In this document: piece after piece, positions 11,375 to 23,197 of the stretch
Numbering within the stretch: position 1 is the first letter of the stretch
Layout of the letters: each line of letters opens with the position of its first letter
Assembly (NCBI RefSeq): GCF_000499845.2
Contig: NC_023758.2
Coordinates: forward strand, 24,463,520-24,527,519
Reading direction: 5' to 3'
From: Phaseolus vulgaris
Taxonomy: Eukaryota > Streptophyta > Magnoliopsida > Fabales > Fabaceae
Length of the DNA: 64,000 nt
The notes under the pieces: model-generated
Seen by the model: only the letters and a program-made list of their open reading frames with translations
Told to the model about the DNA's origin: nothing
Database searches by the model: none
Program-made: the position numbers and the translations under genes

Positions 11375-12993
11375 GTAAGTTTATTCACCTTCCAATCTCT
11401 CTATCTCTCTATACATTTTTTCTCTGCATTTTCTGAGATTCAGAAAAAAGATAATGCCTTCAAAACTTCTCTCCCTCCTGCTTTCATCAATATTTCTTGT
11501 ATGCCTACATGAATACTTCATGTGTATGCATAACAAATTGCATGTATGTTGTTTTTGTATGGAGTAGGAAGATGTCTTCTCCTTTAATTTTGCTCTTGGA
11601 ATCTTGAATCTTATCACATATAACATATAAGATGTTTAATTACTTGAAAAAATTATCTAGTATAAATTAGTATTTAAAATTAGAGCAGAAAATAGGTTGA
11701 AAAAATGTATCTAGTAACATTCACTAAAGGTGATCAACAAGAACACAATTCATATGGAATATATATTATCATAGTTCTTTAGATTAACCTTATTTAATCT
11801 TAACAATATGAACTAATTAGAATATTAATTGAACTTTAATCACTATTTAGACCTATTGGTATTTTAGGTTTACGATGTAGTCTCAACCTCAATATAATCT
11901 TGACAAGTCATTAATTTCGATCATCTACAATCCTTGAGAGCCTAATTTATTAAAAATGTTTATGATATGCTGGTGATCTTGGTCGTCTAGATTACATATT
12001 ATAAATTTAAAAATGTGAATTCTTATCCTAACTAGATTCACATGTTTTCAATTTGTTAATTATATATATAGTAATATATATCCAAAACATCCTAATTTCA
12101 ATTTGTCTTCATTTTTCTTGTAACATTATTTTTCCATACCCTAATTGTACGCCAATCAAGAACATTGCAATGTGGAAAGTCAATGGTCTAGTCTTATATA
12201 TATAATGCTTGAAAAATATCCTATTTTTTAAGCCATTTTTTAGTGTTGCTAGGTAGTTAGAAAAATATCTGAAATATTTTCGTATATAGTTAAGTGCTGA
12301 AATTAATTAACCCAACAAATAAAAATAAAAATAAATCTTACTAATTGTTACACCATAAAGTTTTATAATGCTGAGAATTGTGTTAGACTTTCAAAACTAC
12401 TCTGTTTAATTATTTGAGTAAAAAACTCATCATATTTTATGTTAAATATTTTAATATATCTAGAATATTATATTAAAAAAGAATAAACTTAATTTATATA
12501 ATATTATTGGAGTGACCTTATAGTTAGTAGTATATTGACTTGACCACGTGGTACATACATGGTATGGTTGTTAGGGTATCATGAAAATTCTGTGTCCATA
12601 TGATAAAGTCACCTCTCAGGTACACCTTTTTCTGGAGGAAAAAGTCACTCATTCTTTTTTTCTATTTTAATTCACCAAATCAACTTCACATTTTAGATAT
12701 TCTCACTTTCTTTTATCGTTTTCATACTTATTCCTACTTCAAATCCATATCACATATAACAACTATTTTTACAAACCTATTACACAAAAATTATAATTCC
12801 AAACAAAAACTCTTAAAGTTTAAATTTGAGTTATTTAGACTACAAAGACCAAAATAATAATATTTAAATTTGACAGAAGAAACTACCTAAACCCAAATTT
12901 AAAATATCAGAAACTATTTATTATATTTTTTTTTTACAAATATTACTTGATATAATAACACCCAAACTTAGGCACACAAATTAAATTTGAAAC
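11375..12993. other. 5' part of the intron, no gene seen
   Basis: AT-rich sequence with scattered stop codons and no recognisable protein, RNA or transposon termini. An 85-codon open frame at 12600-12857 is low-complexity Phe/Tyr/Lys-rich sequence and is not considered real. Confidence 0.6.
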
Positions 12994-12998
12994 AAACT

Positions 12999-13456
12999 TG
13001 TATTGGTATAGTCGGATGATACCGTAAGTTGGTAAGAAACCCTAACCATCTAAACGCTCACCCATGATAAGAAAAATCGCATGATAACACGTGGTCGACC
13101 GACCCATGACGACGAATCATGGGTTGACCAAGTCAACATGGCTAACTCATAATTAAGGATGGTTTAGTTCAACCCTAAACACGAACCAACCTCCTAATCC
13201 GACCCATCAACGAAGGCTCATTAAGGTAATATAAATAACGTAGATTTCAAGAATCAGGTACGTCATTATCTACAGTACCGACACCCTTACTGACTTGATC
13301 GTCGAAGTGCCTTCTGCAGGTACCAGCCAAGCCTGTGCTACCAAACGACCGAGAGGAGGAAGGAGAAGGAGAAGCAGAAAGCAGAGTGCTGGAACGACCG
13401 ACCGAGTGAAGGAGCAAAGCAATCGTTCTCTGGGCCCCAACATCCGTTTGAGAACA
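12999..13456 (+). repeat. 5' LTR of element A
   Basis: Starts TGTATTGGTATAG, ends GTTTGAGAACA, and aligns end to end with 20669-21137. TATAAATA at 13230-13237 is a good promoter candidate. The match to the 3' copy is clearly imperfect, by eye on the order of one difference in ten. Confidence 0.9.
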
Positions 13457-13475
13457 ATTGGCGCCCACCGTGGGG
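13457..13475 (+). other. Primer-binding site of element A
   Basis: ATTGGCGCCCACCGTGGGG immediately follows the LTR. The same string adjoins the 5' LTR of element C and, degraded, that of element B. This is the common primer site of legume Tat-type elements. Confidence 0.75.
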
Positions 13476-13507
13476 CCCAAGAGAGTCGGCGTGAGAAACG
13501 TTAGTAG

Positions 13508-13965
13508 ATGGTATCAACCCGAAGTATGACAAGCGAAAGGATGTTGGAAACAGATCAGGCAGCAATGTTGATGACTTAGCTGAAGGAGTTGGCTGAAATG
13601 AAGAGGACGCACGAGGAGACCACCAAAAGGAACGAGGACGAGATTAAGAGCCTCAGGAAGGAGAATCAGGAGATGAAGAAGCTTGTGGAGGGAGGACCGT
13701 CTGTAGATCCGACCAACCAGGTCGGTAGGTCTTTTGCCACCACTGGTCCTTACCTTGGAAATGGGTGGTGAATACCACCCCAACAAGTTGCTGAACACGA
13801 CCAGAACTGCTATCACTGGTTGTCGCCACCCTTTCACTGACTTTGTCATGCAAGCTCCCCTGCTGGACAAGTGGAAAGGGTTCAACAGGGATCATTACGA
13901 TGGGACGACTGACCTAAACGAGCACATGGATGTGTATACCACAAACATGCATATACCAGGTCAAT
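13508..13965 (+). pseudogene. Truncated gag of element A
   Basis: Begins MVSTRS as in element C, continues through a charged coiled-coil segment (EMKRTHEETTKRNEDEIKSL) to a capsid motif (LDKWKGFNRDHYDGTTD). It breaks off after about 150 codons. Compared with the 333-codon frame of element C, most of the capsid and the zinc-knuckle end are missing; the sequence jumps straight to protease near 13980. Stops and frameshifts occur within the remaining part. Confidence 0.75.
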
Positions 13966-13979
13966 TATGTTGCCATCCG

Positions 13980-16900
13980 ACCAAGGATGCCTCATATCAC
14001 GTTCACCGAAGAAGACTTCAAGGGTGTCGACCCCTCTCAAGACGACCCGATGGTGATATCGGTCAACATTGACAACTTCACCATCATGAAGACCCTTATA
14101 GACCAGGGGAGTTCGGTCGACATCCTCTATTGGAAGACCGTTAAGGCCATGAGGATACCAATATAAGAAATGACACCCTACGTTGATCACATGGTCGGCT
14201 TCTTCAGAGAGCGAGTGGGCACGAAGGGGTATATCGAGCTATACACCACCTTCGGCCTGAAAAAGGAGACCAAAACCCTGAAGATTAGGTATTTGGTTAT
14301 TGACGCCAATACCTCGTACAACATTCTGCTCGGGCGATCGTCTCTCAACAAGCTTGGAGCGATCGTGTCCACCCCACATCTCGCGATGAAGTTCCCATCT
14401 CTGTCGGGAGATATCTTGACCATCCATGTGGACCAGAAGGTCGCAAGGGAATGCTACACAGAGAGCCTGAGAGTGGAACCCACTTGTCAGAAGGCGTTAG
14501 GTAGTCGGCCACCCAGGAGTAAGATGCCTGGACGAAGGAAGTCCCCCCGAAGAGGAGGACGGCCAATAGAGCACATGGTCGCCATGATTGACCTCGACCC
14601 TCGAGAGGTGGAACCGAGGTTCAAAGCCAAGGACGAGTTGTGTCATGTCCCGCTTATCGACAAAGAACGTTATACGAGTATCGGCACGACAATGGCAGTT
14701 GTTGATGCCGAACTTGCCGAACTCATAAACCAAGCTTTAAAGAAGAACTTCGATCTTTTCACTTGGATAGCCGCAAAGGTACCAGGTGTCAACCCTGAAG
14801 TCATCACCCATAGGCTATCGATGTACAAAGAAGTGCACCCGGTCGTGCAAAAGAAGAGAAATCACAGAGAAGAGAATAGGCTCGTGGCCCAAGTGGAAGC
14901 TAAGAAGCTTCTAACAACCGAGTTCATCCGAGAGGCTCGGTATACCACTTGGTTGGCCAATGTGGTCACGGTCACCAAGTTCAACGGCAAGTGGCGAATG
15001 TGTGTTGACTACAAAGACCTGAACAAAGCATGCTCGAAGGACTCCTATCCCCTGCCCAACATCAACCAGCTGGTTGATGGGGCAGCCAGACACAAAGTAT
15101 TAAGCTTCTTGGACGCTTACTCTGGTTACAACCAGATAAGCATGCACCCCAGGGACAAGGAGAAGACGACATTCACGACCGATGGCGCAAATTACTTCTA
15201 TGAAGTAATGTCGTTCGGCCTAAAGAATGCAGGAGCAACTGATGGATACAATCTTCAAAGGGATGATCGGCAAGAGCGTGGAGGTCTACGTGGACGACAT
15301 AGTCATCAAGTATGACTCGTGTGACCAGCACATCAAAGACCTGCAAGAAGTCTTTAACGCTTTGAGAAGGACCACCATGCGCCTCAACCTCGAGAAATGT
15401 GTGTCTGGGGTTGAGGGGGGCAAGTTCCTAGGTTTTATGCTAACCCATCGGGGAATCGAGGCCAATCCCGATAAGTGCAAAGCAATAACTGAGATGAGAA
15501 GCCCGAAAAATCTGAAAGAGGTGCAACAACTGCTCGGCCAATTAACAACACTATCCAGATTTGTTCCTCGGCTTGCCGAGCAAATCAGAACGATGGCACA
15601 TATGCTCCGAAAAACAACAAAGTTTAGTTGGAACGAAACCTATGAAGACATTTTCAACCAGCTAAAGGAATTTCTTTCATCACCAGCCATCATTCAAAAG
15701 CCAAGGCAGGATTAGCTGATCGAGGTGTACCTGCAAGTACTGGAAGAAGTGGTCAGTGCGACCTTGGTACAAGAGGTCAACAAAGAAGAACGACCAGTGT
15801 ACTTTGTGAGTCACACGCTCCACGCGGCCGAGACAAGGTACCAGATGATAGAGAGTGGCACTAGCATTGGTTCTGACCGCAAGGCGGACGCGACCATACT
15901 TTCAAAACCATGCCATAACGGTAAAAACCAACTACCCATATATGAAATATTGTATAATCCCGATCTTGCAGGACGAATGATAGGGTGGTCAGTCGAGCTA
16001 TCAGAGTTTGACATCCGATACGAATCGAGAGGCGCCATCAAGTCCCAGTGCTTGGCAGACTTCTCGACAGAGTTAACGCCACAACAAGACGTCTCGACCG
16101 AGTGGACGTTGTACGTGGATGGATCATCCAATAAGACTGTCTGCGACGTTGGGGTCATTCTGGAAGGACAAGGTGACCTTCTGATTGAAAAAACATTGTA
16201 GTTCTTCTTCAAGACGACAAATAATCAGGCCGAGAACGAAGCCATCTTGGTCAGCCTAAACCTTGCCCAAGACCTCGGAGCTCGCGAGGTGATATGCAAA
16301 AGTGACTTCCAACTCGTTGTTGGGCAGATCAAAGGTGAATTCGAAGTAAAGGAGCCCCTCCTCCAGAGATACTACCATATGGTCGGCAATTCAATTGCCA
16401 AATTCGATAAAGTCACTATCAAACACATACGCCGGCAGGACAACGAACAGGCAGACACATTATCTCGCCTCACATCCAAAAAGAAACAAAGCCACCATCG
16501 GTCTGTCGTTCAGATTCATCTAAAGCAGCCGAGCGTGGGTGATGCCGAATGTTTGGCCATTACGGAAACCGATACTTGGATGGGTCCAATCATCTAATAC
16601 TTAGAGCATGGAACGTGCAATTCGGGTGATGAGAAAGCAATCAGACTGTAGTGTGCCCGATACATGATGATCGGTCAGGATCTATATGAGAGAGGCTATT
16701 CAACACCGCTCCTAAAATGCATCACCAAAGAGCAAGCACAATACGTGCTACAAGAGATTCACGACGGAGCGTGTGGCAACCACTATGGAGAACCAATGAT
16801 GGCGGCCAAGGTCATCTGAGCAGGGTACTATTGGCTGACCGTTCAGGGAGATTGTGCAGAGTACGTGAAGACTGCTCGAAGTGCCAAGAGTGTGGTCCCC

Positions 16901-17790
16901 TGCGTCATTCGAAGCCGGAGGAGCTCCACAACATGACGTCGCCCTGGCCGTTTGTCGTATAGGGGATGGACATCATCGACCCTTTCTCACCCGACAAAGG
17001 TCAGACGAAACACCTATTGGTCGTAGTGGAGTACTTCACGAAGTGGATAGAGCTTGAGCCTCTCGCTTCTATATCGGTCAAAACTGTCCAGAGTTTTGTT
17101 TGGAAGAACTTCGTGTGTTGGTTTAGAGTGTCGCACACGATCATATCTGACAACGGACGACAATTCATCGATTGAGGGTTTGAGACTTTTTAGGATGATC
17201 TTGGCATCAAATCTGTGACCAGCTCAGTCGAACATCCTCAGACGAACGGTCAAGCCAAAGGCGCTAACAAAGTCCTCTTAAACGAGTTGAAGAAGAGACT
17301 TGGCACAGCGTAGGGAAGATGGATGGAAGAACTGTTAGAAGTCTTGTGGGCGTATCGGTGCACACCTCAGACGACGACACAAGAGACGCTGTATAGCCTC
17401 ACATATGACACTGAAGCTATGATCCCGATAGAAGTGGGTGAGCTGTCCATCAGACGACAACTCTTTGATTTATCTCTAAATCAAGAAAGCCTGGCGGTCG
17501 GGCTTGACCTCATCAACGAACTCCACGACAAGAGCAAAATCCACGAGGTCGCATGCAAACTGCTGGCGGCAAGAAGGTACAACACGAAGGTTCGACCGAG
17601 AAGCTTTCACAAAGGAGACCTTTTCTGGAGGATGCGCAGCGATGCCAGGAAGACGAACGACAAGTTCTCATCAAATTGAGAAGGTCCATTCCGAATCCGT
17701 GAAGTAGGTGAAGGGGGGGCTTACCACCTAGAGTGGCTATCAGGCAAGGTTGTACTGAGGACGTGGAATGCCACACACCTCAAATTTTAT
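13980..17790 (+). pseudogene. pol of element A (PR-RT-RNaseH-aRNaseH-IN), broken
   Basis: Protease: DQGSSVDILY near 14101 and NILLGRSSLNKLGAI near 14320. Reverse transcriptase: LDAYSGYNQI near 15110 and YVDD at 15287-15298. A conventional RNase H remnant follows (about 15720-16060). The archaeal-type RNase H (about 16105-16480) keeps LYVDGSSN, NQAENEA, KSDFQLVVGQ and NEQADTLS. Integrase shows the CSKCQEC half of its zinc finger near 16880, MDIIDPF, SDNGRQF and VLWAYRCTPQTTTQET. Breaks include TAA at 14164, a frameshift near 15230, TAG near 15713, TAG near 16199 and several stops in integrase, so no functional product is possible. Coding stops at about 17790 (NATHLKFYFS). Confidence 0.85.
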
Positions 17791-17921
17791 TTTAGTTGAA
17801 TGATGAATAAAATCTACACACTCTTTCCTCGCTCGGCAACGCACTTCAGTCGGAGAGGTTTTAACGAGGCATTTCTATCAAGCAATATGCAAATTTTAAA
17901 ATCAACCTAAAAGACACGATT

Positions 17922-18282
17922 CAGCCAGGATGAAGCCCTAACCGGCATACCCTCCCGACACCTAAACACAAGTGTCGGCCAGGATGAAGCCTTAACCGAC
18001 ATACCCTCTCGACACTCCAACCACACGGTTCGACCATGATGAAGCCCTCACTGACATACCTTCTTGATACCTAAACGCAAGTGTCAGCTAGGATGAAGCC
18101 TTAACCGGCATACCCTCTGGCACTCCAACCACATGGTTCGACAAGGATGAAGCCTTAATTGACATACCCTCCCGCTACCCAAAACGCAAGTGTCAGCCTG
18201 GATGAGACATACCCTTTCGACACTTCATCTACACGGTTCGGTCAGGATGAAGCCTCAAAAGGCATACCCTCTCGATTATCAT
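17922..18282 (+). repeat. 54-bp tandem repeat in the 3' region of element A
   Basis: About seven units, each containing AGGATGAAGCC(T/C)TAACCG followed by CATACCCTC. Alternate units end in ACACAAGTGT or in CCACACGGTT, giving a higher-order 108-bp pattern. It lies between the end of pol and the antisense ORF, the same place as the arrays in elements B and C. Confidence 0.8.
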
Positions 18283-18289
18283 ACAAGCA

Positions 18290-18655
18290 CATCGATCAAT
18301 CCCGATAACGCTAAACGCCACACCGATCGCACAAGTCAACTCGTCAAAACACTCGTCATCTTATTAGATGTCATCAACCGAGCGACTATTCGATTCACAT
18401 CGCCACACCGACCGATAAGAATAACTTAAGCAAAAGTCATTGTTTGATCCAGTTTTAGTTATTCAATTCACATCGCAACACCGACCGATAAGGATAACTT
18501 GAATATATTTTTAGAAACAACTGATTGCATTGATATTAAACTAAAGAGGAGGCCACACCCTGGCCTCAAGGGAATAAAATGAGCGGTTGCATCCCGACTG
18601 AGGGAAACGAAAACTAAAAACCTAAGCTACGGTCTTCAGCATCCTCGCTCAAAGG
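18290..18655. other. Spacer between repeat array and antisense ORF, element A
   Basis: Holds a second small duplication: ATTCACATCGC.ACACCGACC blocks near 18393 and 18465, each followed by GATAAG.ATAACTT. No coding content. Confidence 0.55.
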
Positions 18656-18659
18656 CGGT

Positions 18660-20329
18660 CTACAATCTTTGGACGTCATTCTTCATCCGGGCATTCTCAG
18701 CTACCCTATCGGCCTCAAGCCGCTCCAACTCGGCTATCCGAGCCACGGTCAGCTCCGGAATGGCAGCCTGATCGCACAGCTTCTTCTCATAAGCTGTGTT
18801 AGCATCAACAACTTTCTTCATTCTGCTCGACGCCTCGAGGAGCTCATGCTCCAAACGAGAAATCTCCTCCACGTGCCGACCGCGGGCACATGCTCCAAGG
18901 CGGGTAAACACCTGACCTCGACAAACCATTTTTATGCCATCTTCGAGCAGGTCGTCCTTGGGCACCGCCCAGATTACTTCTTCAGTACTGGGGGGCAGAT
19001 TCACACTTACCCCCCCAGAAAAACTCAAGTCACCCCTTAACACCAAGAGGGGTGACTGCTGGACGGCCCCCACCGGCATGGTGATCGTTGTTGGGATGGA
19101 CCGATCCTCTTCCCCAGCCGGTGTGGAGTCAAGGTTGATGGTGGCTCGGCTTGGAAGGGGGACGGGCATCTCGCCGGGAGAGCGGTATGTCCGTGCGATG
19201 TTTCCACCGTCTCATGCTCTCGTATTCCCGAACGACTCTTTTTCTCCTTGACGCGGTCCTTAAAAGCCTTCAACATATCGACCACCTAGAGGACTTCTCT
19301 TTTCACGATCGGTGCAACGAAAAACACAAAGCGTTAGTTAAAATTTTGACGAACAACCGAAAGTCTAAGATGTTAACATACCCTCAAAAGCCGCCTCTCG
19401 ATCAGACTCGGTGTACAAAGCCATCAACGACCGTGCAGGGAGTTTTGTAGGAAGATCTCCTGCTCACCAGCACTTGGGTTGACCGGACGAGGCCAATCCT
19501 TATTCTTTGTAGGCTTCCCATTCGAAGACATAGAAAACCTAGGTTAACTGACGACATAAAAAAAGTGCGGCATACCCGCGGGCTCCACGAACACTTTAAA
19601 GAATATTTCTTTAAAGTTTTTGTACGAGGCCGTGAAGGCTTTAAACAAAACATTGCCCGACCGAATGACTAGAAAATTCCAACTAACAGGGTCAGACGGG
19701 TGAGATGTGTAGAAATGCAAAAAACAAGAAGAAGAAGGGTGCACACCAAAAATTTGACATATCAGGCGGAAGGCCTGCATGGACGCCCATGTGTTCGGGT
19801 GCAATTGACTCGAAGCAACCTTGAGCGCCTGAAGGACGTCCACCGTGAACGTGTCTAAAGGAAGCGACACATGTAAATCATAAAAAAAAAAAGCAGGTGT
19901 ACATGAAGAAGAAAGAGGGTTCGGTGGATGATCGTTCCCTGTACACACGGTCAGTGAACGAACAAGGACCGAAAGATAAGAGAGATTCCTTGGCAGAGGC
20001 TCCAAAACGGGAACCCTCCTAAAAAAATCGAAGACAGAGACGTCCATTAGAAAGACAGATGTGATCCCAAATACTTTGGGATCAATCCAGCTAGGGTCCT
20101 CATGAGGGCACGACCGCTCGGAGGTGCTTGACCGGTCAGACGCACTGCTCGGGTCATCACCCCTCACTTCTTCCCCTTCAGGGAAAATAGTTTGAATTGC
20201 CCCGACCGAGAGGATTAGGGTAGAAGAGGAAGCGGACGAGGAAGACAAAGATGACGAACACGAAGGGGGTTTGGGGAGAGGAGAGGGAGCGACCAAATAA
20301 GAAGAAGTGGGACGAGATAGGGACAACAT
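18660..20329 (-). pseudogene. Antisense ORF of element A (gypsy-type putative transposon protein plus coiled coil)
   Basis: Runs opposite to gag-pol. The probable start is Met at 20329, chosen because a TATAAATA box lies about 110 bases upstream. The N-terminal part is Ser-rich (CSSSLSSSSASSS). It is followed by a domain with LHPNTWASMQAFRLICQIFG (near 19790) that matches the gypsy-type putative transposon domain of elements B and C. After a break near 19544 the frame resumes through MLKAFKDRVKEKKSRS to a coiled coil (RLEHELLEASSRMKKVV) ending at 18660. GAGG|GTATGT at 19382/19381 and CTCTAG|GTGG at 19286/19285 could be the ends of an intron of about 96 bp. Function unknown; related antisense frames are known in Tat elements. 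Confidence 0.65.
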
Positions 20330-20436
20330 CAATAACCTTGGAAGGACGACAAAAGCAGCACAAATGGATGAAAGTCGTTCGGGACTCGGAGCAAGATTCA
20401 AGGAAGGAAGCGTAAGATGCCATTGTTGAGAGCCCC

Positions 20437-20444
20437 TATTTATA
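20437..20444 (-). promoter_or_regulatory. TATA box for the antisense ORF of element A
   Basis: The minus strand reads GGGCTATAAATAGGGGC here. Element C has GGGCCCTATAAATAGGGG at the equivalent place on its own antisense side. The conservation of the box and its GC flanks supports a dedicated antisense promoter. Confidence 0.65.
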
Positions 20445-20668
20445 GCCCGAGGGAGTCTCGAAAGTCGAAATGTCGCAACATCCTCAATCGTTGGATCTAC
20501 TTGATCCAATGGCCCACGTCATTTGGCGCCCAAAACCCCCCTCATAAATGCATGTCACGTCATCCGTTCAGGCGTCGCTTTCCATCACGTCACCCATCAT
20601 TACGTCACCGAACGCCACTCAATTATTAGACTCTTCGGCTTCATCAACCCTCGAGCCTGGGAGGCAAG

Positions 20669-21137
20669 TGTACCTGTATAACTAGACGATACCATGAGTT
20701 GGTCAGAAACCCTAAACCATCTGAACGCTCACCCACGATAAGAAAGACCGCGTGATAACACGTGGCCGACTGACCCATGACGGCAGATCATGGGTTGACC
20801 AAGTCAGCAGGGCTAACTCATAATTAAGGGTTGTTTAATGCAACCCTAAACACGAACCAACCTCCTAATCCGGCCCACCAACGAAGGCCCATTAAGGTGA
20901 TATAAATAATGCATATTCCAAGAATCAGGTACGTCATTGTCTTAAGTACTCTAACAACCGAGTGTCGACACCCTTACTAACTTGATCGTTGGAGTGCCTT
21001 CTGCAAGTACCATCCGAGCCTGTTCTACCATACGACCGAGAGAAGGAAGGAGAAGCAGAAAACAGAATGATGGAACGACCGACCAAGTGGAGGAGCAAAG
21101 TAATCATTCTCTAGATCCCCACATCCGTTCGAAAATA
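20669..21137 (+). repeat. 3' LTR of element A
   Basis: Preceded by the purine tract GCCTGGGAGGCAAG; starts TGTACCTGTATAAC and ends CGAAAATA. TATAAATA at 20901-20908 corresponds to the promoter box of the 5' copy. Confidence 0.85.
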
Positions 21138-21142
21138 AAACT

Positions 21143-22212
21143 TAACCAATGCGGTATACACTAAAATTACTATTAAAATATAAACGAGTTTGAAAAAAAA
21201 TTGTTCCTCTCCTTTAAACGATGTAATAAACCATCAATTTTATTTTAAAGGATAATATTGTCTACTAAGAGGTGCCGTGGTCCTTACTATATAAAAGTTA
21301 TATAAATAATGTTTCAACCCTAAAAAATTATACTATGTAATCTCTTAAATTTAATTATTTAAAATTGATACTGACATACATCGAGGAACTAAAATGATAA
21401 ATATTTAATAGTAAGAAGATTGTTTATATAATTTTATTATTTTTAGAGACTATCTAATAGAAAGAAAAATAATTTTCCATTGATGAAAATTGAAGGTTAT
21501 TTTTTGTTAAACAAGTGTGTAAAAGAATTCATATTTTGTTACAAGAGTATAAATTTTTTATTTTATATTGTATTACCTTATTTCTGACATCCAAGTTACT
21601 TTCCCTAATGATTATATCATAAAATAATATATATATATATATATATATATAATTTACATGTTTATAATATTATACTACAAAATAATATTCTTTTATAAGA
21701 ACTTTGAAATATATTATAAGATAATTTTTTTTTCTATTTTCTATACTAACTCCTAGGTTTTTAGTGTTGAGATTCATCATCACCTATAATCTCTACTCTC
21801 ATATATAATTATTACAAATTTTTACAAACAAACACAAAACAAGGAAATAGTGTAAGTTAATATTATTATTATTTTTTAATTTTCAAAATAACTTTATAAT
21901 CAATAATTATTAGAGAATTTTCTCATATCTCTTAATTTACATTATAACATATTATTTAACAATCAAGTTTTAATTCTCTATTTTCATATCACATTTACCA
22001 TTCCTGTCATAAATTCACTAACATACAACAACATATACTTGACTATACTTCTGGAAGACTCATACATTAAAATTATACTAAGAGATGTACACTTGTCATA
22101 TCACTAAGTTGTCCTCACAACAAATACTCAAATTAGGAAGTTCATCTTTATATCATATGTATTTCTTATTATCTACGTGATACAATTTCCTTTCACACCA
22201 CATGATGGATCA
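21143..22212. other. Host intron sequence between elements A and B
   Basis: AT-rich and without genes. An (AT)12 microsatellite occupies 21627-21650. The last 200 bases (to 22212) become less AT-rich and continue into the duplicated 108-bp segment, so element B may have inserted into an older, unidentified repeat. Confidence 0.55.
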
Positions 22213-22320
22213 TAGAAATCTCCTTCAACTCTTAACAACTGAACACCTTCATCTATGTGTTTCATTATATTAGAAGAGTCGTGATAATCTATTTCACAAA
22301 GTCCCAAAATCAATACACCA
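22213..22320. repeat. Left copy of a 108-bp direct duplication flanking element B
   Basis: TAGAAATCTCCTTCAACTCT...CAATACACCA. The same 108 bases with about six substitutions and no length change lie at 31832-31939, immediately after the 3' LTR. Only one base (T22321) separates this copy from the 5' LTR. Confidence 0.85.
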
Positions 22321-22321
22321 T

Positions 22322-23129
22322 TGTACCGACCAGTCCTCGGGCGTCGTTGACCACTAGTAATGATGGGGCCACATAAGCTGGGTCCCACAAGCGGCGTGGG
22401 CCAGTGTCTCGCAAGGCACGTGATCAGGCGACGATCACTAGGATGTACTGATGTATCCTCGGTAGTATAGTGAGGACGATGAGAGATCAGACATCGGTGA
22501 CTCAAACAGTAGAACTGGGCCATTAAAGGTGGACCCCAGACCACACACCAGTTATCAGTTAGGGAGAAGCCTAGGTTACAAGGGTCTATGCGTGTGGTGT
22601 GGATGACGCGTTCAGACATAACACAAGTAAAGAGCCACTGGAAAAGATACGACATGTGAGGGTCACGTTCCAGGGGTGAGCTGCACGCATGGCACGTGAA
22701 CAGCTAGGGCGCTTCCAGGATGGGTGACCCCAGAGATCAGGTGCACGAGGAGACATCCAGGTGGTCATCCCGTCAGAGGTTGCACTCTAGTTAGGGAACC
22801 TCACGCGCTAGGTTGCCCTAAGAGTGGGTAACAGTGACGCGAGACCCACCCCCTCAGAAAGCCTATTTTGGGAAGCGAAAACAGTGGAAACCCTAGGCTA
22901 TATAAAGGGAAGTAACAAACTTAGTAAGGTACGCTATTCATTTTACGTCGCTTAACACACACAGTTACACAGAGCTTTACGCTTAAGAGTTTTGGTGTTT
23001 CCTAGCCCTAAGATTGACTTGAGCGTCGGAGTGCAAACGACCTCTAGGGCGCCCTCTGTCTTTGTGATTTCAGGTGTTTGATCGAGAGAGAGGCACGTAC
23101 GAAGGCAACCGAGTCAACTGGCAAAACCA
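22322..23129 (+). repeat. 5' LTR of element B
   Basis: Starts TGTACCGACCAGTCCTCGG and ends GGCAAAACCA. TATATAAAG at 22899 is the likely promoter. A degraded primer site (TTTGTCGCCCACCATGGG) follows directly. Confidence 0.9.
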
Positions 23130-23197
23130 TTTGTCGCCCACCATGGGACACGATCTAAAACACTATCCCACCAGCAAGAACCAGAAAGATCAAGAAG

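Larger units (their letters stand above)
12999..21137 (+). mobile_element. Tat-lineage Ty3/gypsy element A, degenerate
   Basis: LTRs at 12999-13456 and 20669-21137 with TGTA...ACA-type ends; perfect 5-bp target duplication AAACT at 12994-12998 and 21138-21142. Order: LTR, primer-binding site, truncated gag, protease, reverse transcriptase, RNase H, archaeal-type RNase H, integrase, tandem repeats, antisense ORF, purine tract, LTR. The second, archaeal-type RNase H and the antisense ORF place it in the Tat/Retand group. Many stops and frameshifts and visibly diverged LTRs make it the oldest of the three gypsy copies here. Confidence 0.9.

Noticed and set aside
12600..12857. 85-codon frame in the intron
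   Set aside because: Low-complexity AT-driven composition, no homology recognised.
22173..22768. Minus-strand open frames of 160 and 60 codons, with near-identical ones at 30911-31506
   Set aside because: They are LTR sequence of element B present in both LTRs; no start context, domain or reason to be coding.
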